A DNA stretch of 64,000 nucleotides from the NCBI RefSeq assembly GCF_024172185.1, contig NZ_JAMZEC010000001.1, forward strand, positions 3,782,001 through 3,846,000, read 5' to 3'. Every line of letters starts with the position of its first letter. Position 1 is the first letter of the stretch. Shown here piece by piece: positions 27,173 to 36,104 of this stretch. The translations under genes and the position numbers were made by a program. Source of the DNA: Nonomuraea roseoviolacea subsp. carminata (lineage in GTDB: Bacteria; Actinomycetota; Actinomycetes; Streptosporangiales; Streptosporangiaceae). Below the pieces are notes generated by a model. That model did no database searches. It saw nothing but the letters and a program-made list of their open reading frames with translations, and was not told the DNA's origin.

Positions 27173-30100
27173 TCAGGGCTCGACGACGGGCCCCGGAGTG
27201 GGCTCTGGGACGGGCCCGGGAGCGGGCTCGGAAACGGACTCGGGGACCGGGACGGAGTCGAGCAGGGCCCGGAGGTCTCCGGCCTCGGGCGCGCCGAGCC
27301 TGGAGAAGATGTCGAAGGCCTGACGTAGGCAGTCGACGCTGCGCGTCGTGCTGCCGAGGCCCCTGAGCGCCTTGCCGAGCACGGTCAGCGACAGCGCCTC
27401 GCCGTACGGGTGGCCGATCTCCCGCGACACGACCAGCGCCTGCTCCGCGTGGCGGACCGCCTCCGGGTAGCGCCTGGCCGCGATGAACGTCTCCGCCAGC
27501 CGCGAGCACACCCGCTGCTCCCACACGCGCTGCTTGCTGGCCCGGAAGAACGCCAGGCACTCGGCGTGGTGGTGGACGGCCTCGGTGAGGCGGCCGACGC
27601 GGGACAGCACGATGCCGAGGTGGTAGCGGGCGCGGGCGGTGCCGGCGCCGCTGCCGATCTCGGTGAAGATGGCCAGGCCCTTCTCGGCGGCGGCGATCGC
27701 GTCCTCGGGCCGGTTGAGGCCGAGGTGGTCGCGCGCGGAGTAGCTGAGCACCAGCGCCTCGCCGGCGGGCACGCCGTTCTCCCGGTACCAGTCCATGGCC
27801 GAGTCGAACCACGACAGCGCCTCGACGTGGCGCCGCTGCCGGCCGACGACCACGGCGAGGGCGTTCTTGACCTCGCCGGTGACGATCTTCTCGCCGCGCG
27901 CCACGGACAGCTCGTGGACGACCCTGAACTGCTCCTCGGCCTCCGTCAGCCGGTTGCCGGCGAACAGCACCCGTCCGAGCACGTAGCGGGCGCGCAGCTC
28001 GCTCCCGGCGGCGCCGAGGCGCAGCGCCGCGGCCAGCACCGCCCGCGTGCCGTGGTCGAACTCGCGGGTGTGGGTGCCGGACTCCATCAGCGGCTCCATG
28101 GCCACCAGCATGTCGGCCGCCGGGAGCAGCTCCTCGGCCGTGAGCGAGTCGGTGGCGGCCTGGTTGATCGCGGCGAACAGCGAGTCGCCCTCGGCGATCA
28201 GCCACGCCACGGCCTCGTCGGCGGCGCCGAACACCCGGCCCGTGCCGACCACCGCGAGGTTGTCGGCGATCAGGCTGCCCTCGTAGGCCAGCCGGTGCGC
28301 CGACTGCGCGGAGGCCAGGTAGAAGCCGAGCAGCCGGCGCAGCGCGAGCGTCTTGGCCTGCTGCGTCTCGGTCTTGTGCAGGATGCGCCGGGCGAACAGC
28401 TTGAGCAGGTCGTGGAAGCGGTAGCGGCCGGGCGCGGGCGCCTCCAGCAGGCTGGCGTCGACCAGCGACTCCAGCAGGTCCTCGGCCTCGAACGCGCTCA
28501 GCTCCAGCACCGCGGCGGCGGCCCCGGCCGAGATGTCCGGGCCGTTGGGCAGCGACAGCAGCCGGAACGCGCGCTGCTGGGCCGCGTCGAGCTGGCCGTA
28601 GCCGAGGGCGAAGGTGGCCTCCACGGCGAGGTTGCCGACGCGCAGCTCGTCGAGGCGGCGCTGCTCGTCGGCCAGCCGCGGCACGAGCGAGGCCACCGTC
28701 CAGGACGGCCGCGCGGCCATCCGGGCGGCCACGATGCGCACGGCCAGCGGGAGGAACCCGCAGGCGGCCACCACGTCCATGGCGGCCCCGTGCTCGGCGG
28801 CGACGCGCTCCGGCCCGGCCACGGAGGAGAACAGCGACAGCGCCTCGTCGGGCTCCATCACGTCGAGGTCGAACAGCCGGGCCGAGGGCAGGTCGGCCAG
28901 CTTGACCCGGCTCGTGACGATGGCGGCGCAGCCGGGCGAGCCGGGCAGCAGCGGGATGACCTGCGCGGCGTCGCGGGCGTTGTCGAGCAGGACGAGGATG
29001 CGCCGCTCGGCCAGCAGCGAGCGGAACAGCGCCGAGCGCTCGGCCGGCACCTCGGGGATCACGTCGGGCGGGATGCCGAGGGCGCGCAGGAACGCGCCCA
29101 GGGCGGACTCGGGCGCGGTCGCCTCGCCGGTGTAGCCGCGCAGGTCGGCGTAGAGCTGGCCGTCGGGGAAGAGGTCGTCGGCGGCGTGGGCCACGTGGAC
29201 GGCCAGCGTGGTCTTGCCGACGCCGCCGATGCCGCAGATCACCGCCACCGGCACGCCCTCGGCCGCCGACGGCGACGACAGCAGCGTGCGCAGCCGCCCG
29301 GCGATCTCCTTGCGGCCGGTGAAGTCGCTCACCGCGGCCGGGAGCTGGGCGGGGCGGGGCAGCTCGGGGATCTGCTCCTCCTCGGCCGGCTCCGGCTCCT
29401 CGCCGGCCTCGCCGGCGGTGGCGGGCGCGGCGGCGACGGGCGCGGCGGCGAGGCCCGGGTCGGCGGCCAGGATCCGCTGGTGCAGGGAGGACAGGTCGGG
29501 GCCGGGCTCGATGCCCAGCTCGTCGATCAGCGCCTGGCGCGTCTCGGTGAAGACGGCCAGCGCGTCGCCCTGCCGGCCGCACCGGTACAGGGCCAGCATG
29601 AGCTGGGCGCGCAGCCGCTCGCGCAGCGGGTGCTCGGCGGTCAGCGCGATCAGCTCGGAGACCACGTCGGCGTGGCGGCCCAGCTCCAGGTCCACGTCCA
29701 TGAGCGTCTCGACGGCGCTGAGCCGGCACTCGACGAGACGGTCGCGCTGGTGCTCGGCGTAGGGGCCGACGGCTCCGGCCAGCGGCTCGCCCTCGAACAG
29801 GGCGACGGCGGAGCGCAGCGCCTCGGCCGCGGCGGCGGGCCGGCCGGCCTTGCGGGCCGCCTCTGCCTCGTGGATGCCGCGTTCGAAGCGGACCAGGTCG
29901 AGCGCCCCGTCGGGCAGGCGCAGCGCGTAGCCGCGCCCCACGGAGGTGAGGATCTCGGGACGGGAACGGGCGGGCCGGTCGGGTTCGAGGACCGTGCGCA
30001 GCCGGGAGACGTACGTGCGCAGGGCGCCGAGGGCCCTCGGGGGCGAGTCGTCCCCCCCAGACGGCGTCGATCATCTCGGTCGGCGTCACGGCGCGGCCCT

Positions 30101-30233
30101 CGCGCAGCAGCAGCATCCCGAGAATGGAACGCTGCAACGGAGTGCCCAGATCGAGTTCGTCGCCATCACGCCACGCGCGCACGGGACCGAGCACGGCGAA
30201 CCGAAGGCCGCCTTCGACGCTCTGACCAGCCAT
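27173..30233 (-). CDS. AfsR-like SARP regulator (SARP-BTAD-NB-ARC-TPR), frame broken at a G7 run
   Basis: The first 60 residues (from ATG 30233, GGAGA upstream) encode a SARP winged helix: LRFAVLGPVRAWRDGDELDL, then SILGMLLLREGRAVTPTEMIDAVWG. The rest, in another frame, encodes the end of that domain, a BTAD domain, an NB-ARC ATPase (GIGGVGKTTLAVHVA) and TPR repeats. Removing one G from the seven at 30052-30058 joins both frames into 1019 residues reading WGDDSPPRALGALRTYVSRL, the expected family sequence. As written, the gene is broken; it could be a sequencing error, a slippage site or a recent mutation. Such proteins activate secondary metabolism genes. Confidence 0.88.
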
Positions 30234-30428
30234 GCCGTATGTCTCCAGGGCAATGGAACGATTTGTTACCAAATCATAGAGCGAACCTTGCCTAACACAT
30301 AGGCATGCCCCTCCGCCGTAAATCTTGCCGTCCGCGGGGATCCTCCGCGGAAGAGATGGCGAGGGCGTTTCTCGCATGCGGGGATTACGTTACCCCGCGG
30401 GGAATACGCCGGGCGTTTCGGGTACGGC

Positions 30429-30477
30429 CATTGATTCGGTGTTGATCGGGCGTTGAGCGACGGAGCGGATGCTGAGG
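30429..30477 (+). promoter_or_regulatory. SARP-type direct heptamer site B
   Basis: Three in-register direct heptamers 11 bp apart: CATTGAT (30429-30435), TGTTGAT (30440-30446) and CGTTGAG (30451-30457). A GATGCT box follows 10 nt downstream. It lies about 155 bp upstream of the SARP -10 box. The predicted binder is the SARP regulator itself, by inference from the repeat period. Confidence 0.6.
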
Positions 30478-30542
30478 GTCAGTGAGGCATGACCCCGAGA
30501 ACAGGACGCGGGGGCGGTCATGCCTCCCGGGTCTGGAATACC

Positions 30543-30571
30543 GGCCCCGCCCTGATCAGGCGGGCGGGGCC
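30543..30571 (-). terminator. Hairpin terminator of the GNAT gene
   Basis: GGCCCCGCC pairs with GGCGGGGCC around an 11-nt loop, starting 19 nt after the stop codon of the acetyltransferase gene that ends at 30590. There is no T tract. Confidence 0.65.
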
Positions 30572-30589
30572 ATGGGCGGACATGGGTTG

Positions 30590-31234
30590 CTAGGCGGCCT
30601 CCACCAGCCCGAGTCTTCGCGCCAGCCGCTCACGGACGGCCGGCCACTCGGAGTTCAGGATGGAATAGAACGCCGTATCTCGGACCGTGTCGTCGGCGCC
30701 TCGGCTTTCCGCTCGCCGCACCCCGTCGAAGTGTGCGCCGAGGGCCTCGATGGCGGCCCGGGATTTGGCGTTGCGTACATCAGCCTTGAGCGTGATGCGG
30801 TGGACGTTCCAGTTCTCGAAGGCGTGGGAGAGCAGCAGGAACTTGCTCTCCCGGTTGGCACCCGTGCCCTGGGCGGATGCGCCCAGCCACGTGTAGCCGA
30901 TGTCCGCCACGGACGGGATCTCGCCCACCGCGCCCAGTGTCCCCGGAGGCCAGGGCATGGGGCCCTGCCAGTACTCCAGGTTCATGAGACGGGTGGCACC
31001 GATCAGGCGATCGGTGTGCAGCCACCGGATGGCGAAGGGCATCGTGCGGCCCCCCGCCTGCTCAGCCAGCGCGGCCTCCACATAGGAGACCATCTCGTCC
31101 CGGCCGTTCGGGACGCGAGTGAAGGCATACGTGGAGCGGTCTTCACTCGCCGCGGCGACGAGATCGTCGATCGCCGCGGGGCTGAGAGGTTCCAGGCGCA
31201 CGAGGCGCCCGGACAGGGTGACAAGAGCGGGCAT
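30590..31234 (-). CDS. GNAT family N-acetyltransferase (RimJ/RimL-like)
   Basis: 214 residues. RimJ/RimL-type hallmarks: LSGRLVRLEPLSPAAIDDL at the start, IGYTWLGASAQGTGANRESK (acetyl-CoA loop) and the C-terminal HRITLKADVRNAKSRAAIEALGAHFDG. Such enzymes acetylate protein N-termini, peptides or drugs; the substrate is unknown. ATG 31234 is preferred over GTG 31240, without a clear ribosome site. It is downstream of the aminotransferase gene on the same strand after a 152-bp gap that contains a CCGTTG/CAACGG hairpin. Confidence 0.9.
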   Translation of the reverse strand: MPALVTLSGRLVRLEPLSPAAIDDLVAAASEDRSTYAFTRVPNGRDEMVSYVEAALAEQAGGRTMPFAIRWLHTDRLIGATRLMNLEYWQGPMPWPPGTLGAVGEIPSVADIGYTWLGASAQGTGANRESKFLLLSHAFENWNVHRITLKADVRNAKSRAAIEALGAHFDGVRRAESRGADDTVRDTAFYSILNSEWPAVRERLARRLGLVEAA

Positions 31235-31386
31235 GAGCACATGATGAGGGCTGACCGGGCCCGTTGTGACCAGGCAACGGCCACCTTCTTCGGCGCTTGT
31301 TTCGCGGGTTTCGGATCATGTGGTGTTTGCCCAGGTCAGAGGGTTGATTCGGGGTTTCGGGCAGGCCCTCTGGGCGAAGATTTCGC

Positions 31387-32673
31387 CTAACCGTGACATG
31401 CGGTCGGCACGAGCGCCGGACGCCGTTCACGCGCCGCCCCCGGCCGGGCCTCGGCGAGGCCCGCGAGACCGTCCGACAACTGGTCCAGCGCGGCCGAGAT
31501 CCACGGCAGCGTGACCGGGTTCGAGGCGTCCAGGGCGGCCAGCCGCTGCTCGGCCGTCTCGCCGTACAGGAGGCTGACGGCGACCCGCACGCGGGCGGCG
31601 CCGGGGTCGTCGCCGAACGCGTGACCGGGCAGGACGCCGATGCCGTGGTCCTCCAGCAGCCGCCGGGTGACCGCGGCGGAGCCGCCGAGACCGAGGTGGC
31701 CGAGGTCCGGGTAGAGGTAGAAGCCGCCCTGCGGGTCGGGCATGCGGGCGCCGATCGCGGCGAAGCGGGCGTGCACCGCGCGCGCGACCGCGCCGTGCAG
31801 GCGGCGGCTGAGCGCCACGCGCTCGGCCAGCTCCGGCGGCTCGGAGAAGGCGTACGCGGCCGCCTGCTGCACCGGCGCGGCCGGCGCCGACCAGATCTCG
31901 CTGGCCACGGCGAGCACCCGCGCGCGCAGGTCGTGCGCGCCCTCGGGCAGCCGGGCCACGCCGATCCGCCAGCCGCCCAGGGCGAGGCTCTTGCTCAGCC
32001 CGGTGGTGATGACGGTGCGCTCGGGCGCCAGGTCGGCGGGCGAGACGTAGGCGGGGGCGGGCTCGTGCAGCAGGTCGCGGTAGATCTCGTCGGAGATGAT
32101 CAGGAGGTCCAGCTCGCGGGCCACGTCCACCAGGCGGCCGATGGTCTCGGGGGTGGCGAGGCGGCCGGTCGGGTTGTCCGGCAGCGTGACGAGCAGCGAA
32201 TGGACGGCGCGGCCCTGGGCGCGGGCCCGGCGCACCGCCTCGGCGACCCCGTCGGGATCGGGCACGCCGCCCTCGCCGGGGGGCGGGGGCACGAGGAGGG
32301 GGCGGGAGCCGACCAGGTCGGCCTGCGCGGCGTAACTGACCCAGCTCGGTCTCGGCAGCACGATGTCGCCGCCGATCGCGAGGAGCAGGCCGTACAGGAG
32401 GGGCTTGCTGCCCGGTCCGCAGACGACCAGGCCGGGGTCGGTGGGAAGCCCGCGCCGGCTCCAGTAGCCCGCGGCGGCGGCGCGCAGCTCGGGGGCGCCC
32501 GCGACGGGGCCGTAACCGTTGCGGCCGGACGCGGCCACCAGCCTGTCGCGCAGCGCCGGGTGGACGGGCAGCCCTGCCTCGCCGAAGGCCAGGTGCAGCA
32601 CGCGCTCCCCGGCGCGTCGTCTTCGCTCGATGTCCTCGTTGGCGGCAAGAGTGGCAGAGAGGGTAATGCTCAT
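31387..32673 (-). CDS. PLP-dependent class I aminotransferase
   Basis: 428 residues. Fold-type I features: YGPVAGAPELRAAAA, PDNPTGRLA, SDEIYRDLLH and the PLP lysine in TTGLSKSLALGGWRIG, followed by the C-terminal FYLYPDL region. The amino donor and acceptor are not clear. The start MSITLSATLAANEDIERR at 32673 is the family-like start. It is divergent from a LysR gene, separated by 79 bp with a TGCA-N4-TGCA dyad (32697-32708), so control by that LysR is likely. Confidence 0.92.
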   Translation of the reverse strand: MSITLSATLAANEDIERRRRAGERVLHLAFGEAGLPVHPALRDRLVAASGRNGYGPVAGAPELRAAAAGYWSRRGLPTDPGLVVCGPGSKPLLYGLLLAIGGDIVLPRPSWVSYAAQADLVGSRPLLVPPPPGEGGVPDPDGVAEAVRRARAQGRAVHSLLVTLPDNPTGRLATPETIGRLVDVARELDLLIISDEIYRDLLHEPAPAYVSPADLAPERTVITTGLSKSLALGGWRIGVARLPEGAHDLRARVLAVASEIWSAPAAPVQQAAAYAFSEPPELAERVALSRRLHGAVARAVHARFAAIGARMPDPQGGFYLYPDLGHLGLGGSAAVTRRLLEDHGIGVLPGHAFGDDPGAARVRVAVSLLYGETAEQRLAALDASNPVTLPWISAALDQLSDGLAGLAEARPGAARERRPALVPTACHG

Positions 32674-32696
32674 GTTTGTCACGTTCCCAGCCTGCT

Positions 32697-32708
32697 TGCA
32701 GTATTGCA
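32697..32708. promoter_or_regulatory. TGCA-N4-TGCA dyad between the aminotransferase and lysR genes
   Basis: TGCAGTATTGCA is a short symmetric site in the 79-bp divergent gap, inside the longer pattern GCTTG...CAAGC (32693-32719). Candidate LysR binding site by position. Confidence 0.5.
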
Positions 32709-32752
32709 TCAGAACAAGCGAGGCTTTTCGTGGGTAGGCGTAAGGAAGACCG

Positions 32753-33688
32753 ATGCTCGATCTGCGGCGGTTGACACTGATCTGCGAGTTCGCGCGACGG
32801 GGCAGCATCGCCGCCACCGCCGCGGCGCTCGGCTACAGCCCCTCGGCGGTGTCGCAGCAGCTCGTCGCGCTGGAGCGGGAGACCGGCACGGCCCTGCTCG
32901 ACCGCACCGCGCGCAGCGCCGAGCTCACCGACGCCGGCCGCCGGCTCGTCGCGCACGCCGAGCGCATCCTCGCCATGGTCGAGGAGGCCGAGTCGGACCT
33001 GTCGGCGCACGCGGGCACGCCCTCGGGACGCGTCGTGATGACGGCCTTCCCGACGGCGGCCGTGGCGTTCGCGCCGGCGCTCGCCCGCTCGCTGCGCCGC
33101 CACACCGAGCTGACGCTGCGGCTGCGGCAGAGCAGGTCGGGACGGGGCCTGCGCGAGGTGCAGTCGGGCGAGGTGGACATCGCGCTGGTCGACGACTGGT
33201 ACGGCCGGGTCCGGGACAGCGAGCACCTGCGCGTCTTCCCGCTGCTGAGCGACCCCCTCGTGCTGGTGGTGCCGCGCAAGCACCGGCTGGCCGACCCCGG
33301 CGTGCCGATCGACCTGCGCGAGCTGCGCGACGAGCCGTGGATGGCCACCCCGGACGGCGAGCCGTCGCGGCTGGCCGTGGACCGGCTGTTCTTCGACGTG
33401 GGCGGCACGCGGCCGACGCCCTGGGAGTTCGAGGGGCTGGGGACGATCCTGTCGCTGGTGGCCAAGGGGCTCGGCATCGCCGCCGTGCCGGCGCTCGCGC
33501 TGGCGGCGGGGGTGCGCGGGGTGGCGGTGCGGCAGTTCCCCGGCAACCCGGTGGGGCGCGAGGTCCACGCGGTCGCGCGGGGGTCCAGCGTCCACCGGCC
33601 GTCGGTGTCGGTGACGCTGCGGGCCGTCCACGTGGCGGCGCGCTACCTCGCCGCCGACCTCGACCCGCTCGGCCCTCCCGGCCGCTGA
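32753..33688 (+). CDS. LysR family transcriptional regulator
   Basis: 311 residues. The N-terminal winged helix is MLDLRRLTLICEFARRGSI, then ALGYSPSAVSQQLVALE; the ligand domain begins near RVVMTAFPTAAVAFAP. It is divergent from the aminotransferase gene, its probable target. The last 11 codons and the stop lie inside the first unit of a perfect 35-bp triple repeat, so the C-terminus (DLDPLGPPGR) is built from repeat sequence. Confidence 0.93.
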   Translation: MLDLRRLTLICEFARRGSIAATAAALGYSPSAVSQQLVALERETGTALLDRTARSAELTDAGRRLVAHAERILAMVEEAESDLSAHAGTPSGRVVMTAFPTAAVAFAPALARSLRRHTELTLRLRQSRSGRGLREVQSGEVDIALVDDWYGRVRDSEHLRVFPLLSDPLVLVVPRKHRLADPGVPIDLRELRDEPWMATPDGEPSRLAVDRLFFDVGGTRPTPWEFEGLGTILSLVAKGLGIAAVPALALAAGVRGVAVRQFPGNPVGREVHAVARGSSVHRPSVSVTLRAVHVAARYLAADLDPLGPPGR

Positions 33689-33760
33689 CCGACCTCGACC
33701 CGCTCGGCCCTCCCGGCCGCTGACCGACCTCGACCCGCTCGGCCCTCCCGGCCGCTGACC
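33656..33760 (+). repeat. Three perfect 35-bp tandem copies spanning the lysR stop
   Basis: Units at 33656-33690, 33691-33725 and 33726-33760 are identical and start GACCTCGACCCGCTCGGCCC. The stop codon sits in unit 1. A degenerate tail, GTGGCTGACCGGCCCGC twice, follows to about 33835. Confidence 0.95.
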
Positions 33761-33902
33761 GGCCTCGCTCACCGGTCTCGCGGTGGCTGACCGGCCCGCC
33801 GCCCGTGGCTGACCGGCCCGCTCCCGGGCCGGTGGCCGCTTTCCCCTGTCGTACGGGTTTTCCCGCTGTCGTACGGTCCCGCGCGCGATAACGTGTGCGG
33901 CT

Positions 33903-34574
33903 ATGGCGCCGACGTACGACATCGAGCACCTCCTGCTCTCCCAGCCCAGCGTGAGCACGGTGGCCGGCGTGGACGAGGTCGGCCGCGGCGCCTGGGCGGG
34001 GCCCGTGACCGTCTGCGCGGTCGTCACCGACCTGTCCGAGCCGCCCGCCGGGCTGACCGACTCCAAGCAGCTCACCCCGGCCCGCCGCGAGGCGCTCGCC
34101 GGCGAGGTCCGCGCGTGGGCCGCCGGCATCGCCTTCGGCGAGGCCACGCACGAGGAGATCGACGCGGTCGGCATGACCGAGGCGCTGCGCCGGGCCGCCC
34201 GCCGCGCCCTCGACGCCCTCCCCGTACGGCCGGGCGCGGTCATCCTCGACGGCTCCCACGACTACATCGGCGCGCCCTGGCCGGTGCGCCTGGAGGTCAG
34301 GGGCGACGCGGCCAGCGTCTCGGTGGCCGCCGCGTCCGTGCTGGCCAAGGTGCGGCGCGACGCGTACATGGCGACGCTGGGCTGCGACGCCTACGGCTTC
34401 GCCGACAACGCCGGATATCCCTCGCCCGTCCACCAGGAGGCGCTGGCGCGGCTCGGTCCCACCGAGCACCACCGCATGTCGTGGAGCTACCTCGACGACC
34501 TGCCGCGGTGGCGCCACCTCAAGCGGCACCGCGATCCGGCGGTGAGCGAGGACCAGGTCAGCCTGTTCGGTTAG
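33903..34574 (+). CDS. rnhB: Ribonuclease HII
   Basis: 223 residues, full length. The catalytic motif [12 protein letters not shown] gives Asp24 and Glu25; [23 protein letters not shown] and [14 protein letters not shown] supply the other conserved blocks. It removes ribonucleotides from DNA. It ends LFG; directly after the stop lies the cut 5' edge of a luciferase-like pseudogene. Confidence 0.97.
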   Translation: MAPTYDIEHLLLSQPSVSTVAGVDEVGRGAWAGPVTVCAVVTDLSEPPAGLTDSKQLTPARREALAGEVRAWAAGIAFGEATHEEIDAVGMTEALRRAARRALDALPVRPGAVILDGSHDYIGAPWPVRLEVRGDAASVSVAAASVLAKVRRDAYMATLGCDAYGFADNAGYPSPVHQEALARLGPTEHHRMSWSYLDDLPRWRHLKRHRDPAVSEDQVSLFG

Positions 34575-34575
34575 C

Positions 34576-35634
34576 TTCGGCTTCTGGGTCGCCGAGCACC
34601 ACGTCATGGGTAACTCCTGTGGAGACCTCTGGCTTCGGCTCTGAGGGGAGACCGGAGCGTGGGAGGGCCGTCGAATTCCGAGCGGTGCAGAGACCTTTCC
34701 TGTTCCGCCTCGCGCCGACCTTCTCCTTGGTATGGTTCAGGTGTTCGGATGGGCTGGCGCTAATCAAGCCGGTGCATCCGGGCCTACCGCCGGGCCGGCG
34801 GGATGTGAAGCCTGTGGAGGCCATGTAAGACCGGTCGCGCGCCTTCGGGTGTGCGTGGGCAGTCGCCGGTGAAGCAGGAAGATCCGGCTTGCGAGGGCCG
34901 GAACCCCCTGGATTCATCCGTGGGAGGAGGTCAAGACCTACGGGGTGTGCCCGCGGGCCGTGGGTGGACCTGGAGGTGTTCGGGACCGGCTGGAGCGGTT
35001 CGAGCGGGGGTTCGGCGAGTCGCTGGACGTGCTCGTGCGGGCGCTGTCGGGCGGGCGGGTGTCGGCCGAGGGGGAGTTCTTCCGGTTCCGGGAGGTGGAC
35101 CTGGTGCCCGCGGCCACGCTGCGGCCCGTGGTGGCCTGCACGTCGGAGGCGACGCTGGAGCTGGCGGCCCGGCGGGGGCTGCCGATGCTGCTCGGGATGC
35201 ACGTGGACGACCGCGAGAAGGCGGCGGCCGTGGCGGCCTACGACGGGCTGTGCCCTGAAACCCTGTGCCCTGAAAGGGACGGGCACGTGGCGGCGGCCGT
35301 GGGGCATGTGGCCGACTCGACGCGGCAGGCGGTCCGGGAGCTCAAGGAGGCGATGCCGCGCTGGCTGGAGCCCGGTCTGGCCGGCTACGTGCCGGTGGAC
35401 GGGCGGCGGCGGCCCGCGCGGGACGTGCCCGCCTACGTCGACTTCCTGACCCGCGTGCATCCCGTCGGGTCGGCGGAGCGGTGCGTGGAGGCGATCCTCG
35501 CCACGGCCGAGGCCACGGGCGTGCGGCGGATCGTCCTCATGGTCGAGGGGATCGGCGACCACCGCCGCGCCGTGGACAACGTCCGCCGGCTCGGCGCCGA
35601 GGTGCTGCCCCGCGTGCGGGCCGCCGCACTCTAG
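34576..35634 (+). pseudogene. LLM-class (luciferase-like) oxidoreductase, truncated, IS-interrupted and frameshifted
   Basis: Only fragments remain. 34576-34608 encodes FGFWVAEHHVM, the WxAEHH motif normally about residue 40-50. Then about 327 bp of IS-like sequence intervenes. The gene resumes with TYGVCP (34936-34953), loses about 50 codons, and shows RGPWVDLEVFGTG out of frame. From LERFERGF (~34992) to 35634 the C-terminal 210 residues are intact. The N-terminal ~40 codons are missing at the junction with the rnhB stop. An ORF from 34945 exists but cannot fold as a complete barrel. Confidence 0.85.
34609..34935 (+). mobile_element. Solo IS200/IS605-type element remnant with right-end (omega-RNA-like) structure
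   Basis: The right part carries GAAGCAGGAA, a CCGGC..GCCGG hairpin (~34884-34901), then CCCCCTGGATTCATCCGTGGG (34904-34923) and GAGGAGGTCAAG. This matches the typical right end of IS605/TnpB elements (hairpins ending in GGGGGAGGATGTCAA-like sequence). Just upstream, a short frame ending RRDVKPVEAM then TAA (to 34828) resembles a TnpB C-terminus. No transposase or full tnpB remains. Flanks GTCATG and ACCTACGG rejoin to give a normal luciferase-like reading frame. Confidence 0.65.
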
Positions 35635-35642
35635 CCTTGGGC

Positions 35643-35672
35643 GGGGTGGCGGGCCGTGCGGCCCGCCACCCC
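35643..35672. terminator. Bidirectional terminator hairpin
   Basis: A 13-bp perfect stem (35643-35655 with 35660-35672) and GTGC loop between the luciferase-like pseudogene and the convergent SCO5389-like gene. Confidence 0.8.
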
Positions 35673-35685
35673 CGGGCTCAAGCGG

Positions 35686-36072
35686 TCAGCAGTCGACCAG
35701 CTCGGGCTTCTGGTTGAGGATCTGCGCGCGGGGCGTGACGAACGCGCTCAGCGCCTCGGTGGCCGCCGGGTCGAAGACCGCGACCCGGTGGCAGTTCTGG
35801 AACGCCAGCCGGACGCCGAAGTGACGCTCCAGCGCGCCGCGCATGGCGTCGCTCGCCAGGCAGCGCAGGAGCTGGCCGCGCGCCTCCTCCGACGGCGGCG
35901 GCACCTGGTTGTCGGCGAACTCGGCTCCGTCGCGCGCCCGCTGCTGGACCAGCTCGCTGATCACCGACCACGCGTAGGGCAGGGAGTCGCGCACGCAGGC
36001 GACGAACGCCGCGTCCTCGACCTCTCCGGTCCTGGCCTGGTCGAGCAGGTCGTTCGGAACGGTCAGCGACAT
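35686..36072 (-). CDS. SCO5389-like family protein
   Basis: 128 residues. MSLTVPNDLLDQARTGEVED and SLPYAWSVISELVQQR are characteristic of the actinomycete family named after S. coelicolor SCO5389; function unknown. It follows the MinD-like ATPase gene by 32 nt on the same strand, reproducing the SCO5388-SCO5389 order. No membrane segment or signal peptide. Confidence 0.88.
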   Translation of the reverse strand: MSLTVPNDLLDQARTGEVEDAAFVACVRDSLPYAWSVISELVQQRARDGAEFADNQVPPPSEEARGQLLRCLASDAMRGALERHFGVRLAFQNCHRVAVFDPAATEALSAFVTPRAQILNQKPELVDC

Positions 36073-36104
36073 GCTGTCTCCTCTCGAAGGGGATCGAACC
36101 GACG

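Larger units (their letters stand above)
30234..30589. other. SARP upstream region: promoter, heptamer site and hairpins
   Basis: A -10 box TATGAT lies on the minus strand at 30272-30277, giving a leader of about 30 nt for the SARP gene. AT-rich sequence surrounds it. Site B (30429-30477) and two hairpins follow. The hairpins are GAGGCATGACC/GGTCATGCCTC (30485-30527) and a 9-bp stem at 30543-30571 that can end transcription of the GNAT gene. Confidence 0.65.

Noticed and set aside
27173..30233. A secondary-metabolite gene cluster around the SARP regulator
   Set aside because: No polyketide, peptide or terpene synthase gene lies near it or anywhere in the window.
30489..30593. A 34-codon plus-strand ORF downstream of SARP site B, considered as a small peptide gene
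   Set aside because: No ribosome site, composed mostly of two hairpin sequences, and overlaps the GNAT stop; it may merely be terminator DNA.
33656..33760. Possible CRISPR-like array (three 35-bp repeats)
   Set aside because: The copies are directly adjacent with no spacers, and one contains the lysR stop codon.
34945..35634. Intact 229-residue luciferase-like gene
   Set aside because: The N-terminal third of the barrel is missing, and remnants of it are visible upstream on the far side of an insertion, so it is a pseudogene fragment.
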